64,000 nucleotides of DNA, taken from NCBI RefSeq assembly GCF_036250735.1, contig NZ_CP109430.1:1302001-1366000 (forward strand). Reading direction: 5' to 3'. The position numbers were made by a program, and so were the translations under genes. Below the pieces are notes generated by a model, which did no database searches, was not told the DNA's origin, and worked only from the letters and a program-made list of their open reading frames with translations. Source of the stretch: Streptosporangium sp. NBC_01495 (GTDB taxonomy: Bacteria; Actinomycetota; Actinomycetes; Streptosporangiales; Streptosporangiaceae). Positions 28,092-37,195 of the stretch are shown in pieces. The stretch's first letter is position 1, and each line of letters begins with the position of its first letter.

Positions 28092-30596
28092 ATGACCCAG
28101 GACACCGCACACGCCTCCCTCACCGGAGGCAACCTTCCCCTCGAACCCAACGGCTTCGTGGGGCGTGAAGCCGACGTGGAAGAGCTCACCGACCTGCTGG
28201 GCGTCGCCCGGGTGGTGACGCTCTGCGGGGCGGGCGGCATCGGCAAGAGCAGGCTGGCGGTCCGGGTCGCGAGCCAGGTGGCGGGGGAGTTCCCCGGCGG
28301 TGTCTGGCTGGTCGAGCTGGCCGACGCGGTGCGCGGCGACCAGATCGAGCCCCGGGTGGCCGCCGTGCTCGGGGTCAAGGCCGAGCCGTCCCGCGCGCTG
28401 GCCGACACCCTGATCGACGCGCTCGGCGACCGGCGGCTGCTGCTGGTCATGGACAACTGCGAGTCGCTCATCGAGGAGTCCGCGAGATTCTGCCGCGCCG
28501 TGCTCACCGTCTGTCCCCACGTGCGCGTCCTCACGACCAGCCGCGAGCCGCTCCGGGTGGCGGGGGAGACCGTGTGGCGGGTGCCGCCGCTCACCCTGCC
28601 CAGGAGTGGCGAGCACGACCTCGGCACCGGCGAGGCGGTGCGGCTCTTCCTGGGCACCAGCGAGGCGGTGCGCCTGTTCGCCGACCGCGCCGCCGCCGCC
28701 TCGCGGGCCTTCTCCGTCACCGAGCAGAACGCGGCCGACATCGCCGGGCTCTGCGAGGCGCTCGACGGGATGCCGCTCGCCATCGAGCTCGCCGCCGCCC
28801 TGTGCAGGGTGCTGACCGTCGAGCAGATCAACGCCAGGATCAGGGACAGGTTCCGGCTGCTGTCCGCGGGCGACAGGACGGCCCCGGCCAGGCAGCAGAC
28901 GCTCAGGGCCACCGTCGACTGGAGCTACCAGCAGCTCAACGAGCCCGAGCGGATCCTCCTGCGCCGGCTGGCGGTCTTCACCGGCGGGTGGACGCTCGAC
29001 ATGGCCGAGCAGGTCTGCGCGGGCAACGCGCTGTGGGCGGAGGACGTCCTGGGGGTGCTCTGCGACCTGGTCGACAAGTCGCTGGTCCTGGCCGACGCAG
29101 AGGTGGCGGGCGAGACGCGCTACCGCATGCTGGAGACGATCCGCGAGTACGCCACCGAGCAGCTCGACGCCTCGGGCGAGGAGCCCGAGTTCCGGCGGCT
29201 GCACCGCGACCACATGATCGAGGTCGCCGCCCGGATCCACCAGACGATCGTCCGGCGCCCCCGCCCGACCTGGCCGGAGATCTGCCCGATGCTGGTCATG
29301 CTGGACGAGCTCCAGGCCAACGTGTGGGCGGCGGTGCGCTGGTCGGTCGAGTCCGCGGGCGACCCCGAGAGCGCGCTGCGCCTCCTCGTCCTGCTGCGCT
29401 GGCCGATCATCGCCGGGGGGAGGTTCACCCCGGCCGACAAGTGGCTCGACCGCCTGCTCGACGCCGCCCCCGAGGAGCTGACGTCGTGCGTACGCGGCGA
29501 CGCCCTCGCGCTGCGCGGGCAGGTGGCCTTCGGGCAGGGCGACCCCGACACCGCGCAGATCGCCTGCACCGCCGCGGTCGACCTGTGCCGCGAGGCCGGC
29601 CTGTACGGGCCGCTCAGCGGTGCGCTGGCCATCCTCGCCTGGGTGGCCATCTACCAGCGGCGCCCCGAGAGGGCCAGGTCCCTGCTGGACGACGCGCTGG
29701 AGGCCGTGGGCACGGTCGACGACCCCTGGCACGAGACGGTCATCCGCTCCATGGAGGGCACGTTCGCGCTGTCCGAGGGCAGGGCGAAGGAGTCACAGCG
29801 ATCCTTCGAGGCCGCGCTCGCCATCGCCCACGAGCTCGACAACCACTGGGCCGCGCCGGTCGCCCTCATCGGCCTGGCCCAGGTCGCCTGGCTCCGCGGC
29901 GACCTGGCCGAGGCCCGTGCCCACTACGAGCGCGCCCTCGACATGCTCCAGGACATCACCGCGCACTGGCAGGCCATCACCTGCCTGTCGGGGCTGGGCC
30001 GGATCGCGCTGGCCCAGGGAGACCTCGCCACCGCGCGGATCAGGCTGGTCGAGAGCCTGCGACTCTGCATCGGGACCGGCCAGCGGCTCGGCGTGGCCCG
30101 TCGCATCGAGACGCTCGCGCAGCTCGCGCTCGCCGAGGAGGACGACCGCCGGGCGGTGCGCCTGGCCGGGGCCTCCGCCGCGATCAGGAGCGCGATGAGC
30201 GGCGCCGTGCTGCCGCCCGGGTTCGGGGCGCGGATGGAGGAGCTGCTCCAGCCCGCCCGGGTGCGTCTCGGTGACGCGCTGGTCGCCCAGCTGTGGGCGC
30301 ACGGCCAGGAGATGTCCCAGGAGCAGGCGGTCCGCTACGCGCTGCAGTTCGACGAGCCGTACGAGACGCCCATGCTCGGCAAGCATCCGGTCGTGGCCCC
30401 GCTGACCACGCTGACCTGCCGGGAATGGGAGATCGCCGAGCTGATCGCGAGGGGAATGAGCAACAAGGCCATCGCCGACGACCTGGTGATCAGCCCCGCC
30501 ACCGCGGCCCGGCACGTCGCCAACATCCTGGCCAAGCTCGGCTTCTCCTCCCGCACCCAGGTGGCCACCTGGGTCATCGAGCAGAACCGCTCCTAG
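28092..30596 (+). CDS. STAND-type ATP-binding LuxR regulator with TPR region
   Basis: 834 residues. Residues 25-300 form an NB-ARC/AAA-like nucleotide switch with VVTLCGAGGIGKSRLAVRVA (Walker A), LLLVMDNCESL (Walker B), TTSREPLRVAGE (sensor) and GMPLAIELAA (GxP). Residues about 400-730 are helical TPR-type repeats. Residues about 770-834 form a LuxR HTH (LTCREWEIAELIARGMSNKA, SPATAARHVANILAKLGFSS). It belongs to the large ATP-dependent LuxR regulator class, probably multimerising on signal. A 10-residue direct duplication, GEAVRLFLGTSEAVRLF at about residues 178-194, lies in the switch domain. No obvious target next to it. Confidence 0.88.
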   Translation: MTQDTAHASLTGGNLPLEPNGFVGREADVEELTDLLGVARVVTLCGAGGIGKSRLAVRVASQVAGEFPGGVWLVELADAVRGDQIEPRVAAVLGVKAEPSRALADTLIDALGDRRLLLVMDNCESLIEESARFCRAVLTVCPHVRVLTTSREPLRVAGETVWRVPPLTLPRSGEHDLGTGEAVRLFLGTSEAVRLFADRAAAASRAFSVTEQNAADIAGLCEALDGMPLAIELAAALCRVLTVEQINARIRDRFRLLSAGDRTAPARQQTLRATVDWSYQQLNEPERILLRRLAVFTGGWTLDMAEQVCAGNALWAEDVLGVLCDLVDKSLVLADAEVAGETRYRMLETIREYATEQLDASGEEPEFRRLHRDHMIEVAARIHQTIVRRPRPTWPEICPMLVMLDELQANVWAAVRWSVESAGDPESALRLLVLLRWPIIAGGRFTPADKWLDRLLDAAPEELTSCVRGDALALRGQVAFGQGDPDTAQIACTAAVDLCREAGLYGPLSGALAILAWVAIYQRRPERARSLLDDALEAVGTVDDPWHETVIRSMEGTFALSEGRAKESQRSFEAALAIAHELDNHWAAPVALIGLAQVAWLRGDLAEARAHYERALDMLQDITAHWQAITCLSGLGRIALAQGDLATARIRLVESLRLCIGTGQRLGVARRIETLAQLALAEEDDRRAVRLAGASAAIRSAMSGAVLPPGFGARMEELLQPARVRLGDALVAQLWAHGQEMSQEQAVRYALQFDEPYETPMLGKHPVVAPLTTLTCREWEIAELIARGMSNKAIADDLVISPATAARHVANILAKLGFSSRTQVATWVIEQNRS

Positions 30597-31124
30597 CCCG
30601 TCGGCCCCGCGCGACCGGTCGACGCGTTCACGCGTCTCGTCCGGCGTGTGTGAGTTCTACATACTCCGGACTACACATTCGGGGGTGTGAAGATACATCT
30701 CGGGATACGCAGTCCGGAGCATGTGTCGTGCCCGCCGCGCGCCGTACGTTTTCCTGGTGTTCGACCGATGACGTCCAGCCTTCCGCACCGTGCCGGTCAC
30801 AGTTCCGGTCCGGAACGGCAGGTCCACACCATCCCGGGCGTCTCGGTCGAGCACGCTGCGGACGTCGCGTGTCCCTGCTTGATGGCCGAGGTCTCCTCGG
30901 AGGGGTGGGGACCTGGGCCATGGGTCATGCGACAGCGGGCTCGAGTCGCGCAGGGCTCGGGCCCGCCCATCGCTTTTTCAGGTCCTTCTCCTGGCTCCTC
31001 CTTTTGGCCGCGGCCTCGGAATCCACGGAGCGGGCGCCCGTCACGGGGCAGGGGATCGAATACACAGTCATCTACATACATCTGCGGATGCCCGCGCGGA
31101 TGGAACGGCCCTACCGTCGGCGGA
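30597..31124. other. 528-base intergenic region with inverted repeat
   Basis: No gene is evident here. CTCCGGACT (30664-30672) and AGTCCGGAG (30711-30719) are exact complements 38 bases apart, flanking AT-richer DNA. Related motifs TACATCTCGGG (30691 region) and TACATCTGCGG (31076 region) occur twice. The region probably holds regulatory signals for the gene at 31125. No -10/-35 pair could be fixed with confidence. Confidence 0.45.
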
Positions 31125-31901
31125 ATGAGACCCACCTCCCCGTCAACCAGCTGCACCCTCACCGAAGCGGTGTTCGGCTACGCACACGGTCGAGGTGATC
31201 GACCCGCACTCATCGACCTCGGTGCCGGGGTGGTGTACGGCTACCGCCGTCTGGCCGCGGAGGTGACGCGGGGAGCGTCGGGCCTGGTGAGGCGGGGGGC
31301 CAGGCGGCGCCAGGTGGCCGGGATCCACGTGGACAGCGCGGTGGCCCAGACGCTGGCGGTGCACACGGTCATCGCGGCGGGAGGGGTGGCGGCGCCGATC
31401 ACCTCCGGATGCGAGGAGATGGCCGACCTGCTGGCCGAGTGGGACGCGCGGCTGCTCATCACCACCCCGCGCCTGGCGGACGCGTCGCTGCGGGCCGTGG
31501 AGGACTCACGGGTCCGGCAGGTGATCGCGTTCGGCCAGGCCCGTGACACCGTCGACTTCGCCGACCTGCTGCTCCTCGAGCCCGTCCCGCTGCCCTTCCT
31601 CGATCCGGCGGTGCAGCCCGCCCTTCTGATCGACGACGGGGGCGTGCTCACCCACCACGACCTGATCACACGGATGAACGCGCTCGACGAGGGCGTCGAG
31701 CTGGGGAAGTCCGACGTCCTCCTGGTGACCTGGCCCCTGAGGTGCAGCCTGGCCATGACGACGCTGCTCGGGCTGGCGCTGATGCGCGGCTCCCTGGTCG
31801 TCGTGGCCCCCGGCCTCTCGCCCGACGAGCTGTCGGCGACAATCCACGACTTCGGCGTCACCGTCGTGGCACTGTCCGACGGGGCCATTCAGCGCGTCTG
31901 A
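31125..31901 (+). CDS. Acyl-CoA synthetase-like N-domain protein lacking the P-loop
   Basis: 258 residues, against 500 or more for intact members. From ATG 31125 it follows the AMP-binding fold: LIDLGAGVVYGYRRLAAEVT, GVAAPITSGCEEMADLLAEW, and later LLVTWPLRCSLAMTTLLGLA and FGVTVVALSDGAIQRV. At the place of the family P-loop (usually SSGTTGxPKG) it reads PALLIDDGGVLTHHDLITRM, so that about ten residues are cleanly absent. The C-terminal adenylation core and lid are missing too. It is therefore a truncated, non-adenylating relative. Whether it is a decaying gene or has a new binding role is open. No frameshifted continuation was found downstream. Confidence 0.65.
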   Translation: MRPTSPSTSCTLTEAVFGYAHGRGDRPALIDLGAGVVYGYRRLAAEVTRGASGLVRRGARRRQVAGIHVDSAVAQTLAVHTVIAAGGVAAPITSGCEEMADLLAEWDARLLITTPRLADASLRAVEDSRVRQVIAFGQARDTVDFADLLLLEPVPLPFLDPAVQPALLIDDGGVLTHHDLITRMNALDEGVELGKSDVLLVTWPLRCSLAMTTLLGLALMRGSLVVVAPGLSPDELSATIHDFGVTVVALSDGAIQRV

Positions 31902-31909
31902 GACCTCTG

Positions 31910-32110
31910 CCCGGGGCGGCCAGTGTGTCTGAGGCGTCGTGTCTGAGGCGTCACCCGGAGCGTCCAGCGCGTCCGTGGTGTGTCCGGTCCAGATATTTCC
32001 GTAGATGCCGTCCGGGTTCCCGGCGCGTCCGTGGTGCCGTCCGGGTCCCCGGGTGTGTTCGTAGGTGCTGTCCGGGCCGCCAGTGTGTCCGTTTTTGTCC
32101 ATCCGGAGCC
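31910..32110. repeat. About 30-bp degenerate tandem repeat
   Basis: Imperfect copies of a unit like CCGGGTCCCCGGTGTGTCCG followed by TGGTGCCGT recur across the 437-base gap (copies near 31956, 32015, 32041 and 32069). The remainder to 32338 has no recognisable gene. A ribosome site AAAAAGGGGA sits at its end. Confidence 0.5.
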
Positions 32111-32338
32111 CCTTTCGTCGCCACGATGTCCCCTTCGTGTGGCGGTAAGAGACGATCATGCCTGTCGCGTCGGCGGACGTCTCGGAGGCGTGTCCCCGCG
32201 CCGGGCCGGCGGTGGTTCCTGGGCTTCAGAAAACGGCCTGTCAGGGGTCCGACCTGGCCTGATGTCCGTCCGACGGCGTGTGCTCCCGTCCCGTGGGTAG
32301 TTAACGACAAGCATGTTCTGAAAAAGGGGATCGTTTTC

Positions 32339-33121
32339 ATGGCGCGCATTCTGATCACCGGCTCCACCGACGGCCTCGGGCTCATGGCCGCCCGGCTGCT
32401 GGCTCACGACGGCCACGGAGTCACCCTGCACGCGCGCGACGACGCCCGCGCCGGTGACGCGCGCGACGCGCTGCCGGAGGCGGAGGCCGTCCTCATCGGC
32501 GACCTGACCACCATCGAGGGAATGCGGTCCGTGGCCGTTCAGGCGAACAAGCTCGATCGCTACGACGCGGTCATCCACAACGCCGCCGTCGGATACCGGG
32601 AACCGGGCAGGATCGAGACCGCAGACGGCCTGGCCCACGTCTTCGCGGTCAACGTGCTCGCCCCGTACCTGCTCACGGCACTCATCACCCCGCCCGCCCG
32701 GCTGGTCTACCTGAGCTCCGGTATGCATCGCGGCGGGGACCCCAGGCTGGACGATCTTCAGTGGACCGCCCGGCCCTGGGACGGTTCGCGGGCGTACGCC
32801 GACAGCAAGCTGCTGGACGTCGTCCTGGCGTTCGCGGTCGCCCGCCGATGGCCGGACGTGCTGTCCAACGCGCTCGAACCCGGCTGGGTCCCGACGAAGA
32901 TGGGGGGGCCGGGCGCGCCCGACGACCTCTCCCTCGGGCCCGTGACGCAGGCATGGCTGGCCACGAGCCAGGACCCCGAGGCCACCGTGACCGGCGGCTA
33001 CTTCCATCACCAGGAACCGTGTTTCGCCCATCCCGCCGCGCGGTCGCCCGAGGTGCAGGACGGCCTCCTCGACGAGTGCGCCAAGCTGACCGGCGTCTCG
33101 CTCCCGTCGCACGCGGCGTGA
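32339..33121 (+). CDS. Short-chain dehydrogenase/reductase
   Basis: 260 residues from ATG 32339 with AAAAAGGGGA upstream. Rossmann start ARILITGSTDGLGLMAARLL (GxxxGxG), HARDD for cofactor choice, IHNAAVGYRE in the NNAG position, VFAVNVLAPYLLTALI, VYLSSGMHRGGD (catalytic Ser), and SRAYADSKL (Tyr-x-x-x-Lys). The C-terminus CAKLTGVSLPSHAA resembles NmrA-free atypical SDRs. It oxidises or reduces an unknown carbinol or ketone. Neighbours give no clue. Confidence 0.88.
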   Translation: MARILITGSTDGLGLMAARLLAHDGHGVTLHARDDARAGDARDALPEAEAVLIGDLTTIEGMRSVAVQANKLDRYDAVIHNAAVGYREPGRIETADGLAHVFAVNVLAPYLLTALITPPARLVYLSSGMHRGGDPRLDDLQWTARPWDGSRAYADSKLLDVVLAFAVARRWPDVLSNALEPGWVPTKMGGPGAPDDLSLGPVTQAWLATSQDPEATVTGGYFHHQEPCFAHPAARSPEVQDGLLDECAKLTGVSLPSHAA

Positions 33122-33305
33122 GCGCGTCGGCGCGGACGGAACCGGTGGTGCCACGGGTCTTCGGCCCGTTCCCGTTCCCGCGGCGGTCGTCCACGTCCTT
33201 CCCACCACGGTCGCGCACGCCCTCGCGGGCCGGGTTTTTCGCGCGGCTCCACGATCCGGCCGTTGAAAGGCTGAACCTGACAGAGCCTGCCGACGTCTCA
33301 TCATC

Positions 33306-34025
33306 ATGCGACTGGTTGTCCTCCCGCTTCTCCTCGCGCTGACCGCCTGCGGCGCGCCCGCGACCGCGGCTCGAAGTACGGACGCGTCGGCTGCTCCCGC
33401 TTCCGCCCTGACCTCGGCTCCGGCCCCGATGAAGACGGAGTCGGGATCCGAGTGTGCTCCGGCCCCCTCCAGGAAGCTGAACGTCAGGCCGCTCCGGCAG
33501 GTCGCCTTCGACTACGACCCCTTCCACTCCCCGGAGGAACTCGCGGCGAAGGCCCCGCTGGTCGTCGCGGGAACCGTCAAGGACTTCGTACCGGGACCGG
33601 TCGTCGAGGAGGGCATCCCCGGCGACCGCACGCACTACGTGCTGATGCCGGTGCGGGTGACCGAGCGGTTCAAGGGGAAGGCGGCGGGGCTGGTCCACGT
33701 GAAATTCTTCCAGGGCGGGCTGAGGGACGGGAAACCGATCTACTCGGTGGCCGACTTCCGGCGGGCGGTGCCCGAGGGCACCCGGATCCTGCTGTTCGCC
33801 TATCCGGACACCCGCGAGGGAACCGTGATCAGGAATCGCACGGCCCTTCCGGCCCGGACGCCGATCTACGCGGCCCACCCGCAGGGGGTGCTCCTCGGCA
33901 GTGGCCTGAAGGTGATAGGGGGCACGGAGGAGATCGATCCGGACTCCCGCTGGGTCGATCCCTGCGGTCTGGACGGCATCGTCACGCGGCTGCGCGCAGC
34001 CGGGTATCGCGGTACCACTCCCTGA
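33306..34025 (+). CDS. Lipoprotein, function unknown
   Basis: 239 residues with a lipoprotein signal peptide MRLVVLPLLLALTACGAPAT; the lipobox is LTAC, so Cys15 is the lipidated residue. A Ser/Ala/Pro linker leads to a globular domain of about 170 residues, including FDYDPFHSPEELAAKAPLVV, AGTVKDF, MPVRVTERFKGKAAG and LFAYP, and two Cys (SECAP and DPCGL) that may pair. The VVAGTVKDF... VRVTERFKG layout resembles secreted domains in which a beta sandwich carries a transport-like surface, but no family was recognised. Anchored to the outer face of the membrane. Confidence 0.7.
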   Translation: MRLVVLPLLLALTACGAPATAARSTDASAAPASALTSAPAPMKTESGSECAPAPSRKLNVRPLRQVAFDYDPFHSPEELAAKAPLVVAGTVKDFVPGPVVEEGIPGDRTHYVLMPVRVTERFKGKAAGLVHVKFFQGGLRDGKPIYSVADFRRAVPEGTRILLFAYPDTREGTVIRNRTALPARTPIYAAHPQGVLLGSGLKVIGGTEEIDPDSRWVDPCGLDGIVTRLRAAGYRGTTP

Positions 34026-34049
34026 ACCCGGTCTTGATGTTCCGGCTTC

Positions 34050-35039
34050 TCAGGACCGGAGGCCCGAGGGGCTGACCAGGGAGTCGCCCAGCGCGGTGCG
34101 GTGGTACAGGACACCGCGGCCGGTGCGGCTTCCGGTGACCAGGCCCGCCCTGCGCAGGGCGGAGACGTGACCGCCCACGGTCCCCAGGCTCAGCTCCAGC
34201 AGGGTCACGAGCTGGGTGGTGGTCGCCGGGGTCGCCAGCTCCAGCAGGAGGCGGGTCCTGGTCCTGCCGATCAGCCCGGCCAGGCCGTCCGGCGTCTCGG
34301 GCGGGATGCCGGTGCCCCGGGCCGGATAGCTGATCGCGTACGGCCAGTGGGTCTCCAGGTAGGAACCGACCCCGGTGGGGAAGACGGTCGGGATGAAGAG
34401 CAGCCCGCGCCCGCCGAGCCGGTAGGTTGTCTCGTCCGGGCTTCTGGAGAGCACCTCGATGACACCGTCGGGACGCCAGCGGACCCGGGGGTTGAGATCG
34501 TCGAGTGCCGCGGCCCAGCCGTAGGTCGCCAGGCGGCCCGCCCGCTGGACCACGTCCCGCTCCAGGATCGCGTGGAAGCGCGGCCACGCGGGGGAGACGA
34601 TCTCCCTCCAGGTCGCGGTCAGTGCCTCGGCGAACAGCCGTACGACGTCCGGTGAGAACAGCACGTCCCTGACGGGCTCCGTGGGGTGCGGCATCCCCTT
34701 CAGGTTCCTGACGATCTCGGCGTGCGCCCGCGCCATCGGGGTGGCGCGCACCACCGCGATCTCCGCCTCGAACGGGGTGTTCACCCCGGTCGGCGGTGGC
34801 GCGGGGAAGTCGGCGTTGTAGTCCCGTTCGCGGAACAGCGCCACCATGGGGCCCAGCCCGGGGTGCGCGAGCAGCAGTTTCCGGTACGGCTCCCGCATCC
34901 TGCCGGCCCACGTCCGCCACTCCCCGGCCTCCCGCATGCCGGAGAGGATCCAGAGCGTGTGATGGGTCACGATGAGCGGGGAGATGGCGAACCTGCTGGC
35001 CATGATGTCGTGCGGGGTGACCTCTATGCGGAAGACCAT
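34050..35039 (-). CDS. ArsR-type regulator with large N-terminal domain (DUF5937-like)
   Basis: 329 residues from ATG 35039 (MVFRIEVTPHDIMASRFAIS), AAAGG upstream. Residues 1-235 are the actinobacterial domain found before ArsR helices (HTLWILSGMREAGEWRTWAG and ATWREIVSPAWPRFHAILER). Residues about 245-310 are a winged helix: LGRTRTRLLLELATPATTTQ-like start, LVTLLELSLGTVGGHVSALR and AGLVTGSRTGRGVLYHRT. No metal-binding Cys motif is seen. It is divergent from an MFS gene with a perfect palindrome between them, so it probably represses both itself and the transporter. Confidence 0.8.
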   Translation of the reverse strand: MVFRIEVTPHDIMASRFAISPLIVTHHTLWILSGMREAGEWRTWAGRMREPYRKLLLAHPGLGPMVALFRERDYNADFPAPPPTGVNTPFEAEIAVVRATPMARAHAEIVRNLKGMPHPTEPVRDVLFSPDVVRLFAEALTATWREIVSPAWPRFHAILERDVVQRAGRLATYGWAAALDDLNPRVRWRPDGVIEVLSRSPDETTYRLGGRGLLFIPTVFPTGVGSYLETHWPYAISYPARGTGIPPETPDGLAGLIGRTRTRLLLELATPATTTQLVTLLELSLGTVGGHVSALRRAGLVTGSRTGRGVLYHRTALGDSLVSPSGLRS

Positions 35040-35047
35040 TGGGCGAC

Positions 35048-35067
35048 CTTTCGGATATATCCGAAAG
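35048..35067. promoter_or_regulatory. Perfect 20-bp palindrome, ArsR operator
   Basis: CTTTCGGATATATCCGAAAG is fully symmetric, without spacer. It starts 9 bases before the ArsR gene and ends 39 bases before the MFS start. An AT-rich centre with GC arms is typical for ArsR-type operators. Confidence 0.8.
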
Positions 35068-35105
35068 CTTAGCCAGCCGTCCGAGCGCCTTCCAGCATCG
35101 TGTCC

Positions 35106-36440
35106 ATGACCACACAAGAGCGCGGCGCGACCTACACGGAGGTCTTCGCGAGCCGGGAGTTTCGTGTCCTGTTCGGAAGCTTCGCCCTCCTGGTGGCGGG
35201 GGACCAGGTCAAGATGCTGGCCCTGTCGGCGCTGGTCTACGCGCGGACCGGCTCGGCGGGGTTGTCGGCGGCGACGTACATGGCGGGTTTCCTCCCCTAC
35301 ATCGTCGGCGGCACGTTCCTGCTCTCGCTGGCCGACCGGATCCGGCCGCGTGCGCTGATGGTCGCCGGTGAGCTGCTGCGGGTGGTGACCTGTCTGCTCC
35401 TGGCCTTCGCCGGGATGCCCGTCTGGGCGATGCTCGTCCTGGTCCTGGCCACCGGGCTGTTCTCGCCGGTCTTCGGGGCGGCGCGCAGCGCTCTCCTGCC
35501 CGACCTGTTGCCGGGCGACGCGTTCGTCCTGGCCAGGTCCGTACTGAACGTGACGGCCGCCGGGGCCCAGATCGGCGGCCTGGCGGCGGGCGGCGCCATC
35601 CTCGCCCTCGCGGGACCCGCGGGGGCACTGGCCGTCACCGCCGCGCTGTCCGCCCTGGCGGCCGTGATACTGCGCTACGGCCTGCCCGACTTCCCCGCCA
35701 GGAACACGGAGGACGCCGGTGTTCCCGGCGCCGGTACGGAGGACGGCGGCCTTCCCGGTGACGGCCTTCCCGACGATGGTCTCCCTGGTGAAGGCCTTCC
35801 CGGCGACGGTGATTCCCCCGCCGGGGGGACGAGGAACGCGAGTGCCGGAAACCCGACGAGTGACGGCGCCGTACGGGAGACGCTGCGGGTCAACCGGGCC
35901 CTGCTGGCGAACCCCCGGATACGCGGCCTGCTGCTCGCGCAGTGGCTGCCGGTCTCGCTCGTGGTGGGTGCCGAGGCGATGATGATCCCCTACCTGGGGA
36001 ACACCGCCGGGCTCGCCCTCGCCGCCGCCTCCGTCGGCCTGGCGGCCGGAAACTTCGTCGTCGGCCGGTTCGTCTCGCCCACCGGCAGGGAACGGCTGGC
36101 GTTTCCCTTCGCGGTCGTGTCGGGTGTTCCGCTGCTCGCCTTCGCCGTTCAGCCGGGGCTCGCCGGAGCCGCGCTGATCGTGCTGCTCGCCACCGCGGCG
36201 TCGACCGCCTGCCAGCTCGGGTTGCAGCGGTGGTTCGTGGACGCGGTGCCGGAACCAGTCAGGGGTCAGGCTTTCGGCCTGGCCTCGGCGGGAATGATGA
36301 CCGGCCAGGCCGTGGGCGGCGCCCTGGTCGGCGTCGCCGCCGAGCTGACCTCCCCGCACACGGCCATCGTCATCACGGGAGCCGCGACCGTCATCTGCGC
36401 GCTCGCTCTGCACCGATCCCTAAGGCCGGAGCCCTCTTGA
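35106..36440 (+). CDS. MFS efflux transporter with repeat-expanded central loop
   Basis: 444 residues from ATG 35106 (GTG 35100 possible). Ten to twelve membrane helices; no signal peptide. FALLVAGDQVKMLALSALVY then the ADRIRPRALMVAGELLRV motif (A-type loop between helices 2 and 3) mark the major facilitator family. A hydrophilic central loop of about 55 residues (about 200-255) contains four GLPGDG/GLPDDG/GLPGEG units, encoded by imperfect 15-bp repeats, and is longer than in related exporters. Export of a toxic compound is a fair guess; the repressor and its palindrome suggest induction. Confidence 0.82.
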   Translation: MTTQERGATYTEVFASREFRVLFGSFALLVAGDQVKMLALSALVYARTGSAGLSAATYMAGFLPYIVGGTFLLSLADRIRPRALMVAGELLRVVTCLLLAFAGMPVWAMLVLVLATGLFSPVFGAARSALLPDLLPGDAFVLARSVLNVTAAGAQIGGLAAGGAILALAGPAGALAVTAALSALAAVILRYGLPDFPARNTEDAGVPGAGTEDGGLPGDGLPDDGLPGEGLPGDGDSPAGGTRNASAGNPTSDGAVRETLRVNRALLANPRIRGLLLAQWLPVSLVVGAEAMMIPYLGNTAGLALAAASVGLAAGNFVVGRFVSPTGRERLAFPFAVVSGVPLLAFAVQPGLAGAALIVLLATAASTACQLGLQRWFVDAVPEPVRGQAFGLASAGMMTGQAVGGALVGVAAELTSPHTAIVITGAATVICALALHRSLRPEPS

Positions 36441-36622
36441 CCGGGCTTGATCGCGTACGAACTTCTGTGTCCCCTGACCATTGGTCAGCCGCCGCCCAGC
36501 GGGTGCGTCGACGTCCTCGCGCCGGGCGTGGCGCACTCGCGGGAAGAAGATCCTGGCTTGCGGCGAAGTACGGGTGATCGTAACCACCACCCAGAAAGCA
36601 GGCTTATGCCGGAGACAAGACC

Positions 36623-37195
36623 ATGATCGCCGAAGTGGGCGAACAGGTGACCGACGCCGAACTCGTCGCCGGGTACCGGCAGAACCCCGAGCTGTTCACC
36701 GCCGTGCACGACCGCTACTACCGCGACATCTACCGGTACGTGACCGGTCGGCTGGACACGCAGATCGCCGAGGACATCACGGCCGAGACGTTCCTGCTGG
36801 CCTTCGACCGGCGTGACCGGTTCGACCCGGAACGCGGTGGCCTACGGCCCTGGTTGTTCGGTTTCGCCACCAACCTGGTCGCCAGGCATCGGCGCAAGGA
36901 GTCACGCCACTACAGGGCGCTGGCCCGGCTGGATCCGGAGTCCGTGGTGGAAGGCCACGAGAACCGGGTCGTCACCTCCGTCGCCGCTCAGCGCATGCGG
37001 CCGTACCTGGCCAAGGCGCTCGCCACCCTGTCCGGCGGCGAGCGTGACGTCCTGCTGCTCGTGGCCCTGGGCCAGCTCGACTACGACGAGGTGGCCCAGG
37101 CGCTCGGCATCGCCACCGGCACGGTGGGCTCCAGGCTCAGCCGGGCGCGCGCGAAGATCCACGCCCTCATCGACAAGGAGACAGTCCATGGATGA
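36623..37195 (+). CDS. ECF-family RNA polymerase sigma factor
   Basis: 190 residues, ATG 36623 behind GCCGGAGA. Region 2: HDRYYRDIYRYVTGRLDTQI then AEDITAETFLLAFDRRDRFD and PWLFGFATNLVARHRR. Region 4: LATLSGGERDVLLLVALGQL and DYDEVAQALGIATGTVGSRL. The eight-base overlap with the next gene means the two are coupled. The partner is a single-span CU044_5270-type protein, which replaces a ZAS anti-sigma factor here. Promoter specificity is not readable. Confidence 0.9.
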   Translation: MIAEVGEQVTDAELVAGYRQNPELFTAVHDRYYRDIYRYVTGRLDTQIAEDITAETFLLAFDRRDRFDPERGGLRPWLFGFATNLVARHRRKESRHYRALARLDPESVVEGHENRVVTSVAAQRMRPYLAKALATLSGGERDVLLLVALGQLDYDEVAQALGIATGTVGSRLSRARAKIHALIDKETVHG

